DNA from: Bifidobacterium breve
GTDB taxonomy: Bacteria; Actinomycetota; Thermoleophilia; Solirubrobacterales; Solirubrobacteraceae
Reading direction: 5' to 3'
Assembly (NCBI GenBank): GCA_945878865.1
Contig: CAMCUD010000013.1
Location: 61,087 to 125,086 of the forward strand
DNA length: 64,000 nucleotides
The notes below the pieces were generated by a model, which searched no databases, was not told where the DNA came from, and saw only the letters and a list, made by a program, of their open reading frames with translations. A program made the translations under genes and the position numbers. Shown in pieces: positions 7,211 to 16,018 of the stretch (the first letter of the stretch is position 1; every line of letters begins with the position of its first letter).

Positions 7211-9763
7211 ATGCGTTCCCTGTCCGTGCGCACCGCAGTGGGCGGAGCCATCCTCTCGATGGCCGGCCTCTGGCTGTTCGGCCCCGCGGTGGTCGGCCTC
7301 TCATGGGCCGTGGTGGCGCTGATCGTCGCCGTCTGGCGGCACGGCCGGGATGCGCCGTCAGGGCAGGTCTTGTGGCTGCGTCTGGTCTTCGCGGCGGGTT
7401 GTGTCCTGTGGGGGGTCAGCGACATCTGGCGCGTGGTGGGCTCCCGACCGCTCCCCGTCCTGCCGCAGTTCGGACCTGAGGCTCTCGCACTCGTCGCGGC
7501 CGCGGTCACCACCGTGGCGATCGTCTGGGTGACGTATCTCCGAGGTCGGCCGAGGATCGAGACCTGGCTCGACGGGGTGATCTTCCTCGCGGCTCTCGCG
7601 CCTCCGGTATGGATCCTCCTCCTGCGCCCGGCCGCCGGCGACCCTGACGCCGTGGTCGGCGCGGCGCTGACGATCGCGGCGCTTGCCGCCGTGATGCTCG
7701 CGGGGTCGCTCTTCGTCATGAGCGGCGGGGTCTGGAGCGTTCCGGCGGCGCTGCTCGGTCTTGCCGTCACCAGCAACGTGGTCGCGGGGGCGGCGCCACG
7801 CGTCCTCGGGACGCCCGATGTGGCGCTGCCGCTGTTCGCCCCCGGGTATGTCCTCCTGGCCTTCGTCTGCCTGCATCCCGCGCTGCCCTCCGTCTTCATC
7901 CGGGGAGGCCGGCCGTCGGGCATCCCGCTCGCCATGCGGGTCTGGATGCTTGTCGCCGCGGTCGCGCTGCCGCTGCTCACGCTGGCGTGGTTCTACGTCC
8001 GCGCCGAACCGGCGCCCATCGGCATCATCGGCGGCTCCGTCCTCGTCATCGCCGGTGTCGTCGCGCTGCGCGCGTGGCTCATGGTGCGAGCGGGTGTCCG
8101 GGACTGGTCGGTCCCGTTGACGATCTCCGCTACGGCCATCCTCGTGGCCACGGTGGCGATCACGCTGACGCTTCTGAGTCAGTCCGCGCGTACGGCGGAG
8201 CAGCACGCCAACGCCGTCGCGGCGGCGTCCCTGCAGGGCGCCCCGGTCCGGGAGCGCGTCGACGCCCCATTCGGTGTGGCGCAGCACCCGGTCACCCAGG
8301 AGGCGTCCGCCGAGCTCCGAGCTGCCCGCAGCACCGCCCGCCGGCGCGCGACCTCCGTGCGGCTCTTCACGGCGGCGATCCTCGCGGCGACGTTGCTGAC
8401 CGTCGGCCTGCTCCTCCTGCGTTTCAACGCCGCCCATCGGCGGGTCGAGGTGCAGCACCTCAAGACGCACGATGAGCTCACGGGGCTGCGCAACCGCGCA
8501 GCCCTCGACCGCGTCCTCCAGCACGCCGTCCCTGCACCAGGGGAATCGGCGCGATCACTCGTGCTGCTCGACCTCGACGACTTCAAAGCGATCAACGACT
8601 CGTTCGGGCGGCGGACGGGTGACGCCGTCCTGCGGTCCGTCGCGGGGCGGCTCGACGCCGCGCTGCGCGGCGACCAGATGCTCTCGCGAGTCGGCGGGAA
8701 CGCGTTCGCCGTGCTCGTCCCGGGTGGGGAGGACCCGCTCGCCGTCGCCCATCGGGCGCTCGCCGCGCTCGCCGAGCCGATCGAAGTCGAGGGTCATCCG
8801 CACCCGATCTCCTGCTCGATCGGCATCGCGGCCGTCGACGAGGGCGATGACGAGCGCCACGCCTCCACGATGCGCAACGCCGAGCTGGCGATGTACCACG
8901 CCAAGCGCGTCTCTGGGAACAGCATCGAAACCTTCGTCGCTGACATGCACCAGCGGGCCAGGGACCGCCTCAAGCTCGCCGCCGAACTGCGCGCGGCGCT
9001 GGAGGCGGACGAGCTCCACCTCGTCTACCAGCCGATCGTCCTCGCGCGGACCGGAGAGATCGCCGGCTACGAGGCGCTCGTGCGCTGGGACCATCCGACG
9101 CGGGGACCGATGTCCCCAGCCCAGTTCATCCCGATCGCAGAGCAGAGCAACCTCATCGTCGAGCTTGGAGGCTGGGTCCTGCATACGGCGGCGGTGCAGA
9201 TGGCGGCCTGGCAGGAGTGCTGGGACGACGATCGGTACGTCTCGGTCAACGTCGCGGCCTCGCAGCTGACGACGCGAGCGCTCCTGTCGCAAGTCCGGAC
9301 GGCGCTGGACGACTCACGGCTGAGGCCCGATCGTCTCGTCCTCGAGGTCACCGAGTCGTCGCTCATCGACGACGTCGAGGCGAGCATCGCGCAGATGAAG
9401 GAGGTCCAAGCCGTTGGCGTGAGGTTCGCGCTGGACGACTTCGGAACCGGCTACTCGTCCCTGAGCTACCTCCAGCGATTCCCTGTGGATCTGCTGAAGA
9501 TCGACAAGGCGTTCATCGACGCCATCGGTGACCAGGACGGGCTCCTGCTCGTGCGCGCGATCGTCAACATGGCCGCGAGCCTGCAACTTCGTGTCGTCGC
9601 CGAAGGCGTCGAGACGGCCGAGCAGGCGGATGCGCTGCAGCGCTTCGGCTGTCATCTGCTGCAGGGGTACCGCTTCAGCCGGCCCGTCGGCGCGACGGAC
9701 GTGGACGGCCTCCCGCGGATCTACGCGATGCCCGAGACGCCGGCGATGCGCGCCGTGACGTGA
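7211..9763 (+). CDS. Polytopic GGDEF-EAL protein, degenerate cyclase and probable c-di-GMP phosphodiesterase
   Basis: 850 residues. The first about 330 residues form roughly ten membrane segments with no recognised sensor family, then a soluble stretch, another membrane helix at about 385-402, a GGDEF domain (about 410-570) and an EAL domain (about 590-840). The GGDEF site reads RVGGNAFAVLV, so the catalytic Asp-Glu is replaced by Asn-Ala and cyclase activity is unlikely; it may still bind GTP as a regulator. The EAL part keeps GYEALVRW, SVNVAASQL, LEVTESSLI, LDDFGTGYSSLSYL, LKIDKAFI and VVAEGVETAEQ, all the residues usually needed for metal binding and c-di-GMP hydrolysis. The likely net role is a membrane-linked phosphodiesterase. 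Confidence 0.93.
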   Translation: MRSLSVRTAVGGAILSMAGLWLFGPAVVGLSWAVVALIVAVWRHGRDAPSGQVLWLRLVFAAGCVLWGVSDIWRVVGSRPLPVLPQFGPEALALVAAAVTTVAIVWVTYLRGRPRIETWLDGVIFLAALAPPVWILLLRPAAGDPDAVVGAALTIAALAAVMLAGSLFVMSGGVWSVPAALLGLAVTSNVVAGAAPRVLGTPDVALPLFAPGYVLLAFVCLHPALPSVFIRGGRPSGIPLAMRVWMLVAAVALPLLTLAWFYVRAEPAPIGIIGGSVLVIAGVVALRAWLMVRAGVRDWSVPLTISATAILVATVAITLTLLSQSARTAEQHANAVAAASLQGAPVRERVDAPFGVAQHPVTQEASAELRAARSTARRRATSVRLFTAAILAATLLTVGLLLLRFNAAHRRVEVQHLKTHDELTGLRNRAALDRVLQHAVPAPGESARSLVLLDLDDFKAINDSFGRRTGDAVLRSVAGRLDAALRGDQMLSRVGGNAFAVLVPGGEDPLAVAHRALAALAEPIEVEGHPHPISCSIGIAAVDEGDDERHASTMRNAELAMYHAKRVSGNSIETFVADMHQRARDRLKLAAELRAALEADELHLVYQPIVLARTGEIAGYEALVRWDHPTRGPMSPAQFIPIAEQSNLIVELGGWVLHTAAVQMAAWQECWDDDRYVSVNVAASQLTTRALLSQVRTALDDSRLRPDRLVLEVTESSLIDDVEASIAQMKEVQAVGVRFALDDFGTGYSSLSYLQRFPVDLLKIDKAFIDAIGDQDGLLLVRAIVNMAASLQLRVVAEGVETAEQADALQRFGCHLLQGYRFSRPVGATDVDGLPRIYAMPETPAMRAVT

Positions 9764-9891
9764 GGCCGGTTGGGTTCACGGCTTGCGCGCTCCCTTGGGT
9801 AGGACGAAGTCGCCTCGGCGGGCGCGGACGCGATCTGGGAGCGTCGCGCGGCGACATTACCGAGTTGCCCTGATCGGTCGGTAGCGTTCGC
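9764..9891. other. Intergenic stretch with a possible gene remnant
   Basis: Nothing on the plus strand is coding. On the minus strand an in-frame run ending at TGA 9778-9776 reads DRVRARRGDFVLPKGARKP, which looks like the tail of a real protein, but it has no plausible upstream body because it runs straight into the neighbouring gene's start region. It could be the remnant of a deleted gene; the family was not recognised. Confidence 0.3.
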
Positions 9892-10206
9892 GTGGTGAGC
9901 GTCGACCAGACACGTAACTCCCAGTACGTGTTGACCACCGCGGGGGTGGTCTGGCTCATTGCGGGGCTGTCTCTGGCGTTTCGCGACTATCCCAGTCAGT
10001 CAGGGTTCGCGGAGCGGTGCCAGCGTCCGATCGGTGTTGAGGTCCTCATGGCCGCCCTCGTCCTGGCGGCGAGCGGCGTCGCGATCTCCCGCACGGAACG
10101 GTGGCCTTCGCGCGGGTGGTGGGTCCTGCTTACCGGCCTGACGGCCGGGTTCCTCGTCGCGTACCTGGTGGTGGCCCCAGCGTCCGGGTTCGTCTGCGTG
10201 AACTGA
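9892..10206 (+). CDS. Small membrane protein, unknown
   Basis: 104 residues from GTG 9892 (GTG 9895 is equally possible). Three hydrophobic segments are visible: about 14-30, 48-65 and 75-95, joined by short loops with two cysteines (ERCQRP and the C-terminal GFVCVN). No family recognised. It is followed 40 bases later by the truncated membrane protein gene at 10247, so the two may once have been an operon. Confidence 0.5.
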   Translation: MVSVDQTRNSQYVLTTAGVVWLIAGLSLAFRDYPSQSGFAERCQRPIGVEVLMAALVLAASGVAISRTERWPSRGWWVLLTGLTAGFLVAYLVVAPASGFVCVN

Positions 10207-10246
10207 GTCGGACGGAACTCGTCCGTGTCCCGGTGTACTCGACGGC

Positions 10247-10440
10247 ATGTTCACGCTCGCGCTCGTCGTTGCGGGATTCGTCGCATTCGGCCTTGCCGCT
10301 GGTTTGCTCATGCGACCTTGGATCGCGGTGATCACGCTGGTGCTGTTCAGCGCCGGTCTGCTGGGCGTCGTGTCACTCGGAGATGACTCAACCGCCTGTC
10401 GTACCGACCAGCTTCGGCTGTGCGGCCGGAATGGCGCTCA
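10247..10440 (+). pseudogene. Truncated paralogue of the small membrane protein at 5899
   Basis: Residues 1-45 (MFTLALVVAGFVAFGLAAGL, then MRPWIAVITLVLFSAGLLG) align with the 5899 gene, including the RPWI signature after the first helix. After GDDST the similarity stops, the second half with its membrane helix is missing, and the frame stays open through a hairpin and about 300 bases into the antisense of the next gene, which is not believable protein. The bases at 10465-10510 are noticeably less GC-rich than their surroundings, which fits a deletion or insertion junction. The end coordinate is approximate. Confidence 0.5.
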
Positions 10441-10511
10441 GGCACCTCCGCCGTCGCCGAACTTCTTGATGGTTTACATAACCTCCATTATCGAGCATTG
10501 CTTCCGACGAC

Positions 10512-10549
10512 CGTCTGATCACCGTCGCTCTGGCGACGGTGATCAGACG
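10512..10549. terminator. Perfect 17-bp hairpin, probable bidirectional terminator
   Basis: The arm CGTCTGATCACCGTCGC (10512-10528) pairs perfectly with 10533-10549 across a TCTG loop. It lies between a plus-strand remnant and the 3' end of a minus-strand gene. There is no T tract on either side, as often in GC-rich actinobacteria. Confidence 0.65.
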
Positions 10550-10558
10550 TTCAGCGCG

Positions 10559-11653
10559 TCAGCGCAGCTCCACCGACCTGTCGATCCCGTCGGCGCCGCG
10601 CCAATACGCCACCGGGACCGTGCTCAGCGCGACCGCGTCGGCCGGTACGACGCCGAGCGCGACGTCGCTGACGAGCTCCGGCGTGAGCAGCTTCGGCAGC
10701 GGCGCCGCCACCGATGCGACGCGCAGACCGTCAGCCGCTGCGGCGGCGATCGTTCCATCCAGCGCGACGGCGCCGGCGGGCGCCGGCATCTCCGCGCGCG
10801 CGGAGCTCGAGAGCGCCAACGCACCCGCGACGCCATCGCGCGTGTAGGCGAGCGCCGTGGCTGACAGCGCCACGAGCTTCGTCCCGGCCGGACCCACCCG
10901 GCGCTGCAGGCCGGTCGTGCGGGTGCACAGCAGCAGGTCTGTCGCGGTCCGCGTCACCACGCGCGTGTCGTCATGCAGGACGAGTCGCGCGCGACGCTTC
11001 GGGACGCATCGGCCGATCTTCGCCGCGAGCGGCGCCGTGCGCTCCGCCGACGCGCCCGGAAGCCCGGTGAACGCGTACGACGCCGTGCGCGGGTCGGCCT
11101 GGCCACCGACCGGCTCACGCCAATAGACGCGCGACGAGGCCGCCGCGAGGCCCGTCGCGTCGGCAACGGCACTGAGGCGCTCGATGCGGCCGGTCGTAAA
11201 GCGCGCCTGCACGCCCTTCGCGTCACCGCCGGTCACAACCAGCACACCCGGGAGCGCGGCCACCTGCCCGTCGGGGCCCGCATCGCCACCGTGGCTGAGC
11301 GATGCCGAGCCGCCCGTCCGCAGGTCGATGAGGGTGTCATCAGCGGCGTCAGGCGACTCGGCGAACGTGTACGAGGTGTGCACGAGCAGCCAGCGGCCGG
11401 CGATGACCCGGTCGACGGTGCTCCATCCGATGCCTCCGTCGTTCGAGCGGACCCCCACCACGCGCGCCCGGCCCGTCGCACGCACGCAGGCCACGAGCTT
11501 CGCGCGCCGGGGGTAGACCTGCACCTCCGGGGTCTCGAACACGGCCTTCCCCTGCGCGACGCCGCACCCCGCGGCTGCGCTGGCCGGCCCGGGAACGAGA
11601 GCCGCGAGGGACGCGAGCAAGGTGGTGAACAGCAGCGTGCGGGAGGCGGACAT
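10559..11653 (-). CDS. Secreted protein, possible beta-propeller-like, unknown
   Basis: 364 residues. The N-terminus MSASRTLLFTTLLASLAALVPGPASAAA is a clear Sec signal peptide, cleaved probably after ASA. The mature part contains two likely disulfide cysteines near the start (GCGVAQGKAVF, LVACVRATG), and repeated short beta units with patterns such as GRWLLVHTSYTFAESPD, RVYWREPVGG and ALAYTRDGVAG, suggesting a propeller-like fold of about seven repeats; this is inferred from the spacing only. No enzyme motif. It lies 29 bases upstream of the CPBP protease gene on the same strand. Confidence 0.7.
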   Translation of the reverse strand: MSASRTLLFTTLLASLAALVPGPASAAAGCGVAQGKAVFETPEVQVYPRRAKLVACVRATGRARVVGVRSNDGGIGWSTVDRVIAGRWLLVHTSYTFAESPDAADDTLIDLRTGGSASLSHGGDAGPDGQVAALPGVLVVTGGDAKGVQARFTTGRIERLSAVADATGLAAASSRVYWREPVGGQADPRTASYAFTGLPGASAERTAPLAAKIGRCVPKRRARLVLHDDTRVVTRTATDLLLCTRTTGLQRRVGPAGTKLVALSATALAYTRDGVAGALALSSSARAEMPAPAGAVALDGTIAAAAADGLRVASVAAPLPKLLTPELVSDVALGVVPADAVALSTVPVAYWRGADGIDRSVELR

Positions 11654-11682
11654 GCCTCTATGACCCGCGCGTGGCGGGCGTC

Positions 11683-12510
11683 TTACGCGAGCGGCGCGGC
11701 CGGGACGATCGCCGGCCCCTCCTCCTGCCAGCGCGTGCTGCGGTCCCGGCGCCAGACGACGACGATGGCCGCGATGGCGACCGCGAGATTGAAGAAGAAC
11801 AGTCCCTGCGAGATGCCCGCGAAGATGTTGCCGTCCTTCGCATGATCGGCCGCGGCGAACGTCGACATGTCCCAGAACCCGTGCAGGAGCATCGCGGGCA
11901 CGATCCACCCGAAGCCCCGGCGCGTCAGGTAGAGCCCGAACCCCGAGAGCGCCGCGATGGCGACCTGGGCGAACGTCCCGGGACCGCCACCTACGAGGAT
12001 GTTCGGCAGGTGGAACAGCCCGAACGCCACGGTGGTCAGGACGGCGGCCGCCGCCTCGTCGCGCCCGCCGACCCGCATCGCGCGCAGGAAGATCCCGCGG
12101 AACAACGTCTCCTCAGCGAAGCCGACAAGCACGCCGGCACAGAAGATCGCCGCGATGACGCCGCCGTCGATCTCCGCCCAGTCCATGCCGGCGAACCGGG
12201 TGAGCAGCCCGACGACCATGAGGATCGGCAGGACCCACAGGAACGGGCCCATGGACAGGCGGCGGGCGTCACGCCAGATCCAGTCCCAGCGCGCGTACGC
12301 GAGGAACGCGACGAGGAAGATCGATCCGAGGACGAGGCTGAGCACGGCGCTCTTGAACGCCTTCCCGGCCGTGTCGAAGAACTCGTCGTAGGCGACGCCG
12401 GACAGTTTCCAGGTGCCGACCACGATGACGAGGTACGCGACGACCGCGAAGATGGCCGCGCCCCATCCTGGCTGCACGCGGTAGTCGGTAGGCGCTGTCT
12501 CAGAAGCCAT
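11683..12510 (-). CDS. CPBP family intramembrane metalloprotease
   Basis: 275 residues with about eight membrane segments. The catalytic signatures of the CPBP (Abi/Rce1) family are all there: EETLFRG near residue 147, FGLFHLPN near 175 and LLHGFWD near 225, giving the two Glu, the His residues and Asp/Asn expected for metal binding inside the membrane. Rce1 homologues cut prenylated proteins; bacterial members act in membrane-protein processing or bacteriocin immunity, so no specific substrate is proposed. TAGGGT (12524-12519) is 8 bases before the ATG, indicating an almost leaderless transcript of its own. Confidence 0.88.
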   Translation of the reverse strand: MASETAPTDYRVQPGWGAAIFAVVAYLVIVVGTWKLSGVAYDEFFDTAGKAFKSAVLSLVLGSIFLVAFLAYARWDWIWRDARRLSMGPFLWVLPILMVVGLLTRFAGMDWAEIDGGVIAAIFCAGVLVGFAEETLFRGIFLRAMRVGGRDEAAAAVLTTVAFGLFHLPNILVGGGPGTFAQVAIAALSGFGLYLTRRGFGWIVPAMLLHGFWDMSTFAAADHAKDGNIFAGISQGLFFFNLAVAIAAIVVVWRRDRSTRWQEEGPAIVPAAPLA

Positions 12511-12524
12511 GGCGCGCCACCCTA
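12511..12524 (-). promoter_or_regulatory. -10 element of the CPBP protease gene
   Basis: TAGGGT (12524-12519) with an 8-base gap to ATG 12510. Confidence 0.4.
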
Positions 12525-12576
12525 GAGGCCGTGACGGACTGCGGTCCCGGGTTTCGTGATCGGCGCTGCGTGCCGA

Positions 12577-12582
12577 TAGCCT
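12577..12582 (+). promoter_or_regulatory. -10 element of ilvD, leaderless
   Basis: TAGCCT followed by GAAGGT and the ATG at 12589. The same hexamer and spacing occur before the gene at 27542. Confidence 0.5.
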
Positions 12583-12588
12583 GAAGGT

Positions 12589-14484
12589 ATGCCCGCGCTC
12601 AGGTCCCGCACCGTCACCCACGGCCGCAACATGGCCGGGGCGCGCGCCCTCTACCGCGCCACAGGCGTGGACGGGCGCGACCTCGGTCGCAAGCCGATCG
12701 TCGCGGTCGCGAACTCCTACACCCAGTTCGTCCCCGGCCACACGCACCTCAAGCCCGTGGGCGAGATCGTCTCCGAGGCCGTCGCGGCCGCCGGCGGAAT
12801 CCCCCGCGAGTTCAACACGATCGCCGTCGACGACGGGATCGCCATGGGCCACGGCGGGATGCTCTACTCGCTGCCCTCGCGCGACCTCATCGCCGACAGC
12901 GTCGAGTACATGGTCAACGCGCACTGCGCCGACGCGCTGGTGTGCATCTCCAACTGCGACAAGATCACGCCGGGAATGCTCAACGCCGCGCTGCGGCTGA
13001 ACATCCCGACGGTCTTCGTCTCCGGCGGCCCGATGGAGGGCGGCACCGCGACGCTCGTCGACGGGACGGTGCGCAAGCGCATCAACCTCATCACCGCGAT
13101 CGCCGACGCCGTCGCCGACGAGGTCTCCGACGAGGACATCGCGATCATCGAGGAGCACGCGTGCCCGACGTGCGGCTCGTGCTCGGGCATGTTCACCGCG
13201 AACTCGATGAACTGCCTGACCGAGGCGCTCGGTCTCTCCCTGCCGGGCAACGGATCGACGCTCGCGACCCACACGGCGCGCCGCGCCCTCTACGAGGACG
13301 CCGGCCGCATGGTCGTCGAGCTCTGCACGCGGTACTACGACAACGATGACGAGACCGTCCTCCCCCGCGCGATCGCCACGCGCGAGGCGTTCGAGAACGC
13401 CATGTCGCTCGACATCGCGATGGGCGGCTCGACGAACACGATCCTGCACCTGCTCGCCGCCGCCCAGGAGGCTGAGCTCGACTTCACAATGGCCGACATC
13501 GACGCGCTCTCGCGCCGCGTGCCCTGCCTCTGCAAGGTCGCGCCGAACGGAACGTTCCTCATGGAGGACGTGCACCGCGCCGGCGGCATCCCCGCGATCC
13601 TCGGCGAGCTGCACCGCGGCGGGCTGCTCAACGAGAACGTCCACACCGTGCATGCGGCAACCATCGACGATTGGCTCGGCGAGTGGGACATCCGTGGCCC
13701 GAAGCCCAGCGAGCGCGCGACCGACCTGTTCCACGCCGCGCCGGGCTGCAAGCGCTCGGCCGAGGCGTTCTCGCAGTCCGAGCGCTGGGAGTCGCTGGAC
13801 ACCGACGCCGCCGAGGGGTGCATCCACGACATCGAGCACGCCTACTCCACGGATGGCGGCCTGGCGATCCTCTACGGGAACATCGCCACGCGCGGCTGCG
13901 TCGTGAAGACCGCGGGGGTCGACGAGTCGATCCTGACGTTCAGCGGCCCGGCCGTGGTGGTCGAGTCCCAGGAGGACGCCGTCGACGCGATCCTCGACGG
14001 CACCGTCAAGGAAGGCGACGTGGTGATCATCCGCTACGAGGGGCCGCGCGGCGGGCCGGGCATGCAGGAGATGCTCTACCCCACGTCCTACCTCAAGGGC
14101 CGTGGCCTCGGCGCCGCGTGCGCGCTGCTCACCGACGGGCGGTTCTCCGGCGGCACGTCCGGGCTGTCGATCGGGCACGTCTCGCCCGAGGCGGCGGCCG
14201 GCGGCGCGATCGCGCTCGTGGAGAACGGCGACACCATCGCCATCGACATCCCGAACCGGTCCATCCGCCTCGAGGTCACCGACGCCGAGCTCGCCGCGCG
14301 GCGCGAGGCGCTGGAGGCCAACGGCGGCTACGTGCCCAAGGCGCGCGACCGCGTCGTGTCCCCCGCGCTGCGGGCGTACGCGGCGATGGCGACGTCCGCC
14401 GACACCGGCGCCGTGCGCGACGTCAACGCTGTGGAGCGGGCCGTCGCGGCGGCGGCCGATTCGCGCTCGCACTCCCCCGCCTAA
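12589..14484 (+). CDS. ilvD: Dihydroxy-acid dehydratase
   Basis: 631 residues, somewhat longer than the typical 560-615. It removes water from dihydroxy-isovalerate and dihydroxy-methylvalerate to give the keto acids for valine, leucine and isoleucine. Iron-sulfur cluster cysteines are visible in [12 protein letters not shown] (about residue 124) and in [19 protein letters not shown] (about 196); the C-terminal part has the GGPGMQEML and [20 protein letters not shown] active-site loops. It stands alone with its own leaderless promoter, followed 34 bases later by an MFS exporter; no other ilv gene is in the window. Confidence 0.97.
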   Translation: MPALRSRTVTHGRNMAGARALYRATGVDGRDLGRKPIVAVANSYTQFVPGHTHLKPVGEIVSEAVAAAGGIPREFNTIAVDDGIAMGHGGMLYSLPSRDLIADSVEYMVNAHCADALVCISNCDKITPGMLNAALRLNIPTVFVSGGPMEGGTATLVDGTVRKRINLITAIADAVADEVSDEDIAIIEEHACPTCGSCSGMFTANSMNCLTEALGLSLPGNGSTLATHTARRALYEDAGRMVVELCTRYYDNDDETVLPRAIATREAFENAMSLDIAMGGSTNTILHLLAAAQEAELDFTMADIDALSRRVPCLCKVAPNGTFLMEDVHRAGGIPAILGELHRGGLLNENVHTVHAATIDDWLGEWDIRGPKPSERATDLFHAAPGCKRSAEAFSQSERWESLDTDAAEGCIHDIEHAYSTDGGLAILYGNIATRGCVVKTAGVDESILTFSGPAVVVESQEDAVDAILDGTVKEGDVVIIRYEGPRGGPGMQEMLYPTSYLKGRGLGAACALLTDGRFSGGTSGLSIGHVSPEAAAGGAIALVENGDTIAIDIPNRSIRLEVTDAELAARREALEANGGYVPKARDRVVSPALRAYAAMATSADTGAVRDVNAVERAVAAAADSRSHSPA

Positions 14485-14518
14485 CGCTCGGACCACCGAA
14501 CGGCCGATAGAGGTCGCG

Positions 14519-16018
14519 ATGGCGACCACGGCCGGCCGTTCGGCAGCGCATCGCAGCGTGCTCATCGCGATGGTGCTCGCGCTGGGCACACTCACGATCG
14601 ACGCAACGATCGTGCGCGTCGCGCTGCCCGCCATCCAGCGCGATCTCGACATCTCCGACGTCGCGCAGCAGTGCGTCGTCAACGCGTACCTGCTGACGCT
14701 CGGGATCTTCGTCGTCGCGGGCGGCCGGCTCGGGGACCTGCTCGGCCGCCGCCGCGTCTTCCTCGCCGGCCTCGCCTTGTTCACCGCGGCGTCGGTGGTC
14801 AGCGGCCTCGCGCCGTCGGGCGGCGTGCTGCTGGCGGCCCGCGCCGTACAGGGCATCGGCGCGGCGGTGATGATGCCCGGCTGCACGGCGATCGTGACCG
14901 ACGCCTACGCCGGCGAGCATCTGGGGCACGCGATGGGGATCATGGCCGGAACGGCGGCTGCCGGCCTGTCGATCGGGCCGCTCCTCGGAGGCGTGCTCAT
15001 CGAGGTCCTGAGCTGGCGGTGGATCTTCTTCGTCAACGTGCCGATCGCGGCCGTCGCCGCGCTGCTCACGCTGCGTAACGTGCCGGAGTCCAGGCGGCCG
15101 GACGCGCCGCCCATCGACATCCACGGCCTGGCCATGCTCGGCGTCGGCCTCGGCGCGCTGACCCTCGGCGTGATGCAGGCACAGGTCTGGGGGTGGGGAT
15201 CGCTTGCGACCCTCTCGCTCATCGCCGCGGGAGCGCTCGGCCTCGCGGCGTTCGTCGCGGTGGAGCTGCGCGCCGAGGTACCACTGGTCGACGTACGGAT
15301 GCTCCGAGCTCGCGCCTTCGCCGCCGCGAACGCCATCGGCTTCTTCGCGCAGTTCGTGATCACCGGCCTCGTGGTGCTGCTGGCGCTGTACCTGCAGAAC
15401 GTCCTCGGCCACACCGCGCTGACGGCTGGGGTCATGCTCCTCCCCCTCACCCTTCCCGTCCTCATCAGCTCGCCGGTCGCGGGCCGGCTGGCCGACCGGA
15501 TCTCTCCCCGGACGATCGTCGGCACAGGGATGACGCTGCTGACGATTGGCACCTTCGCGATCGGGGCGGCCGCCCGCAGCGGCTCGTACTGGCCGATGCT
15601 CCCCGCGCTGGTCGTCGTCGGTGGCGGATTCGCCGCGGTCCTGACCTCGATGACGACCGCGATCATGGCCGCCGCCCCGAGTGACGACCGCGGGATGGTC
15701 TCCGGCGTCTACACCACGGCGCGCGACATCGGCGCGAGCCTCGGCGTCGCGATCATGGGAACCCTGCTGGCGACGTTCGAAGCCGCTCGACTCGACACCG
15801 ACGGTGCGGCGCGGATCGAGGACGCACGCGTGCATGCGGTCCTCGCCGGGGCGCCCAGCGCGTCGCACGACCCCGTCGCCGTCCGGCTGGCCGCCGACGT
15901 GTTCGAGCATGCGTTCGCCACGACGCTGCAGATCACGGCGCTGGCCGCGGGCATCGGCGCCGTGCTCGCGTGGACGCTGCTCGAGCGCACGCGGCCGGCT
16001 ACCGCGCCGCGGGCCTGA
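14519..16018 (+). CDS. MFS transporter, DHA2 (EmrB/QacA) drug exporter
   Basis: 499 residues from ATG 14519, preceded by an AGAGG ribosome site. Thirteen to fourteen hydrophobic segments. MFS motif A is present as GGRLGDLLGRRRVFLAG after helix 2, and motif C-like GPLLGGVLIEVLSWRWIFFVNVP before helix 6, both typical of the proton-driven multidrug exporters with 14 helices. The C-terminal loop region (DTDGAARIEDARVHAVLAGAP) is outside the membrane. It overlaps the convergent FMN enzyme gene by 20 bases. Substrate unknown. Confidence 0.9.
   Translation: MATTAGRSAAHRSVLIAMVLALGTLTIDATIVRVALPAIQRDLDISDVAQQCVVNAYLLTLGIFVVAGGRLGDLLGRRRVFLAGLALFTAASVVSGLAPSGGVLLAARAVQGIGAAVMMPGCTAIVTDAYAGEHLGHAMGIMAGTAAAGLSIGPLLGGVLIEVLSWRWIFFVNVPIAAVAALLTLRNVPESRRPDAPPIDIHGLAMLGVGLGALTLGVMQAQVWGWGSLATLSLIAAGALGLAAFVAVELRAEVPLVDVRMLRARAFAAANAIGFFAQFVITGLVVLLALYLQNVLGHTALTAGVMLLPLTLPVLISSPVAGRLADRISPRTIVGTGMTLLTIGTFAIGAAARSGSYWPMLPALVVVGGGFAAVLTSMTTAIMAAAPSDDRGMVSGVYTTARDIGASLGVAIMGTLLATFEAARLDTDGAARIEDARVHAVLAGAPSASHDPVAVRLAADVFEHAFATTLQITALAAGIGAVLAWTLLERTRPATAPRA

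Noticed and set aside
10247..10864. A 205-residue protein from 10247 to 10864
   Set aside because: Only the first about 60 residues look like protein; the rest crosses a hairpin and then is antisense to the secreted protein gene.
11683..14886. A very long minus-strand open frame (1067 codons) covering ilvD in reverse
   Set aside because: Only the first-strand part below 12510 encodes the CPBP protease; the rest is antisense to a clear ilvD gene with the low-complexity composition produced by high-GC third positions.
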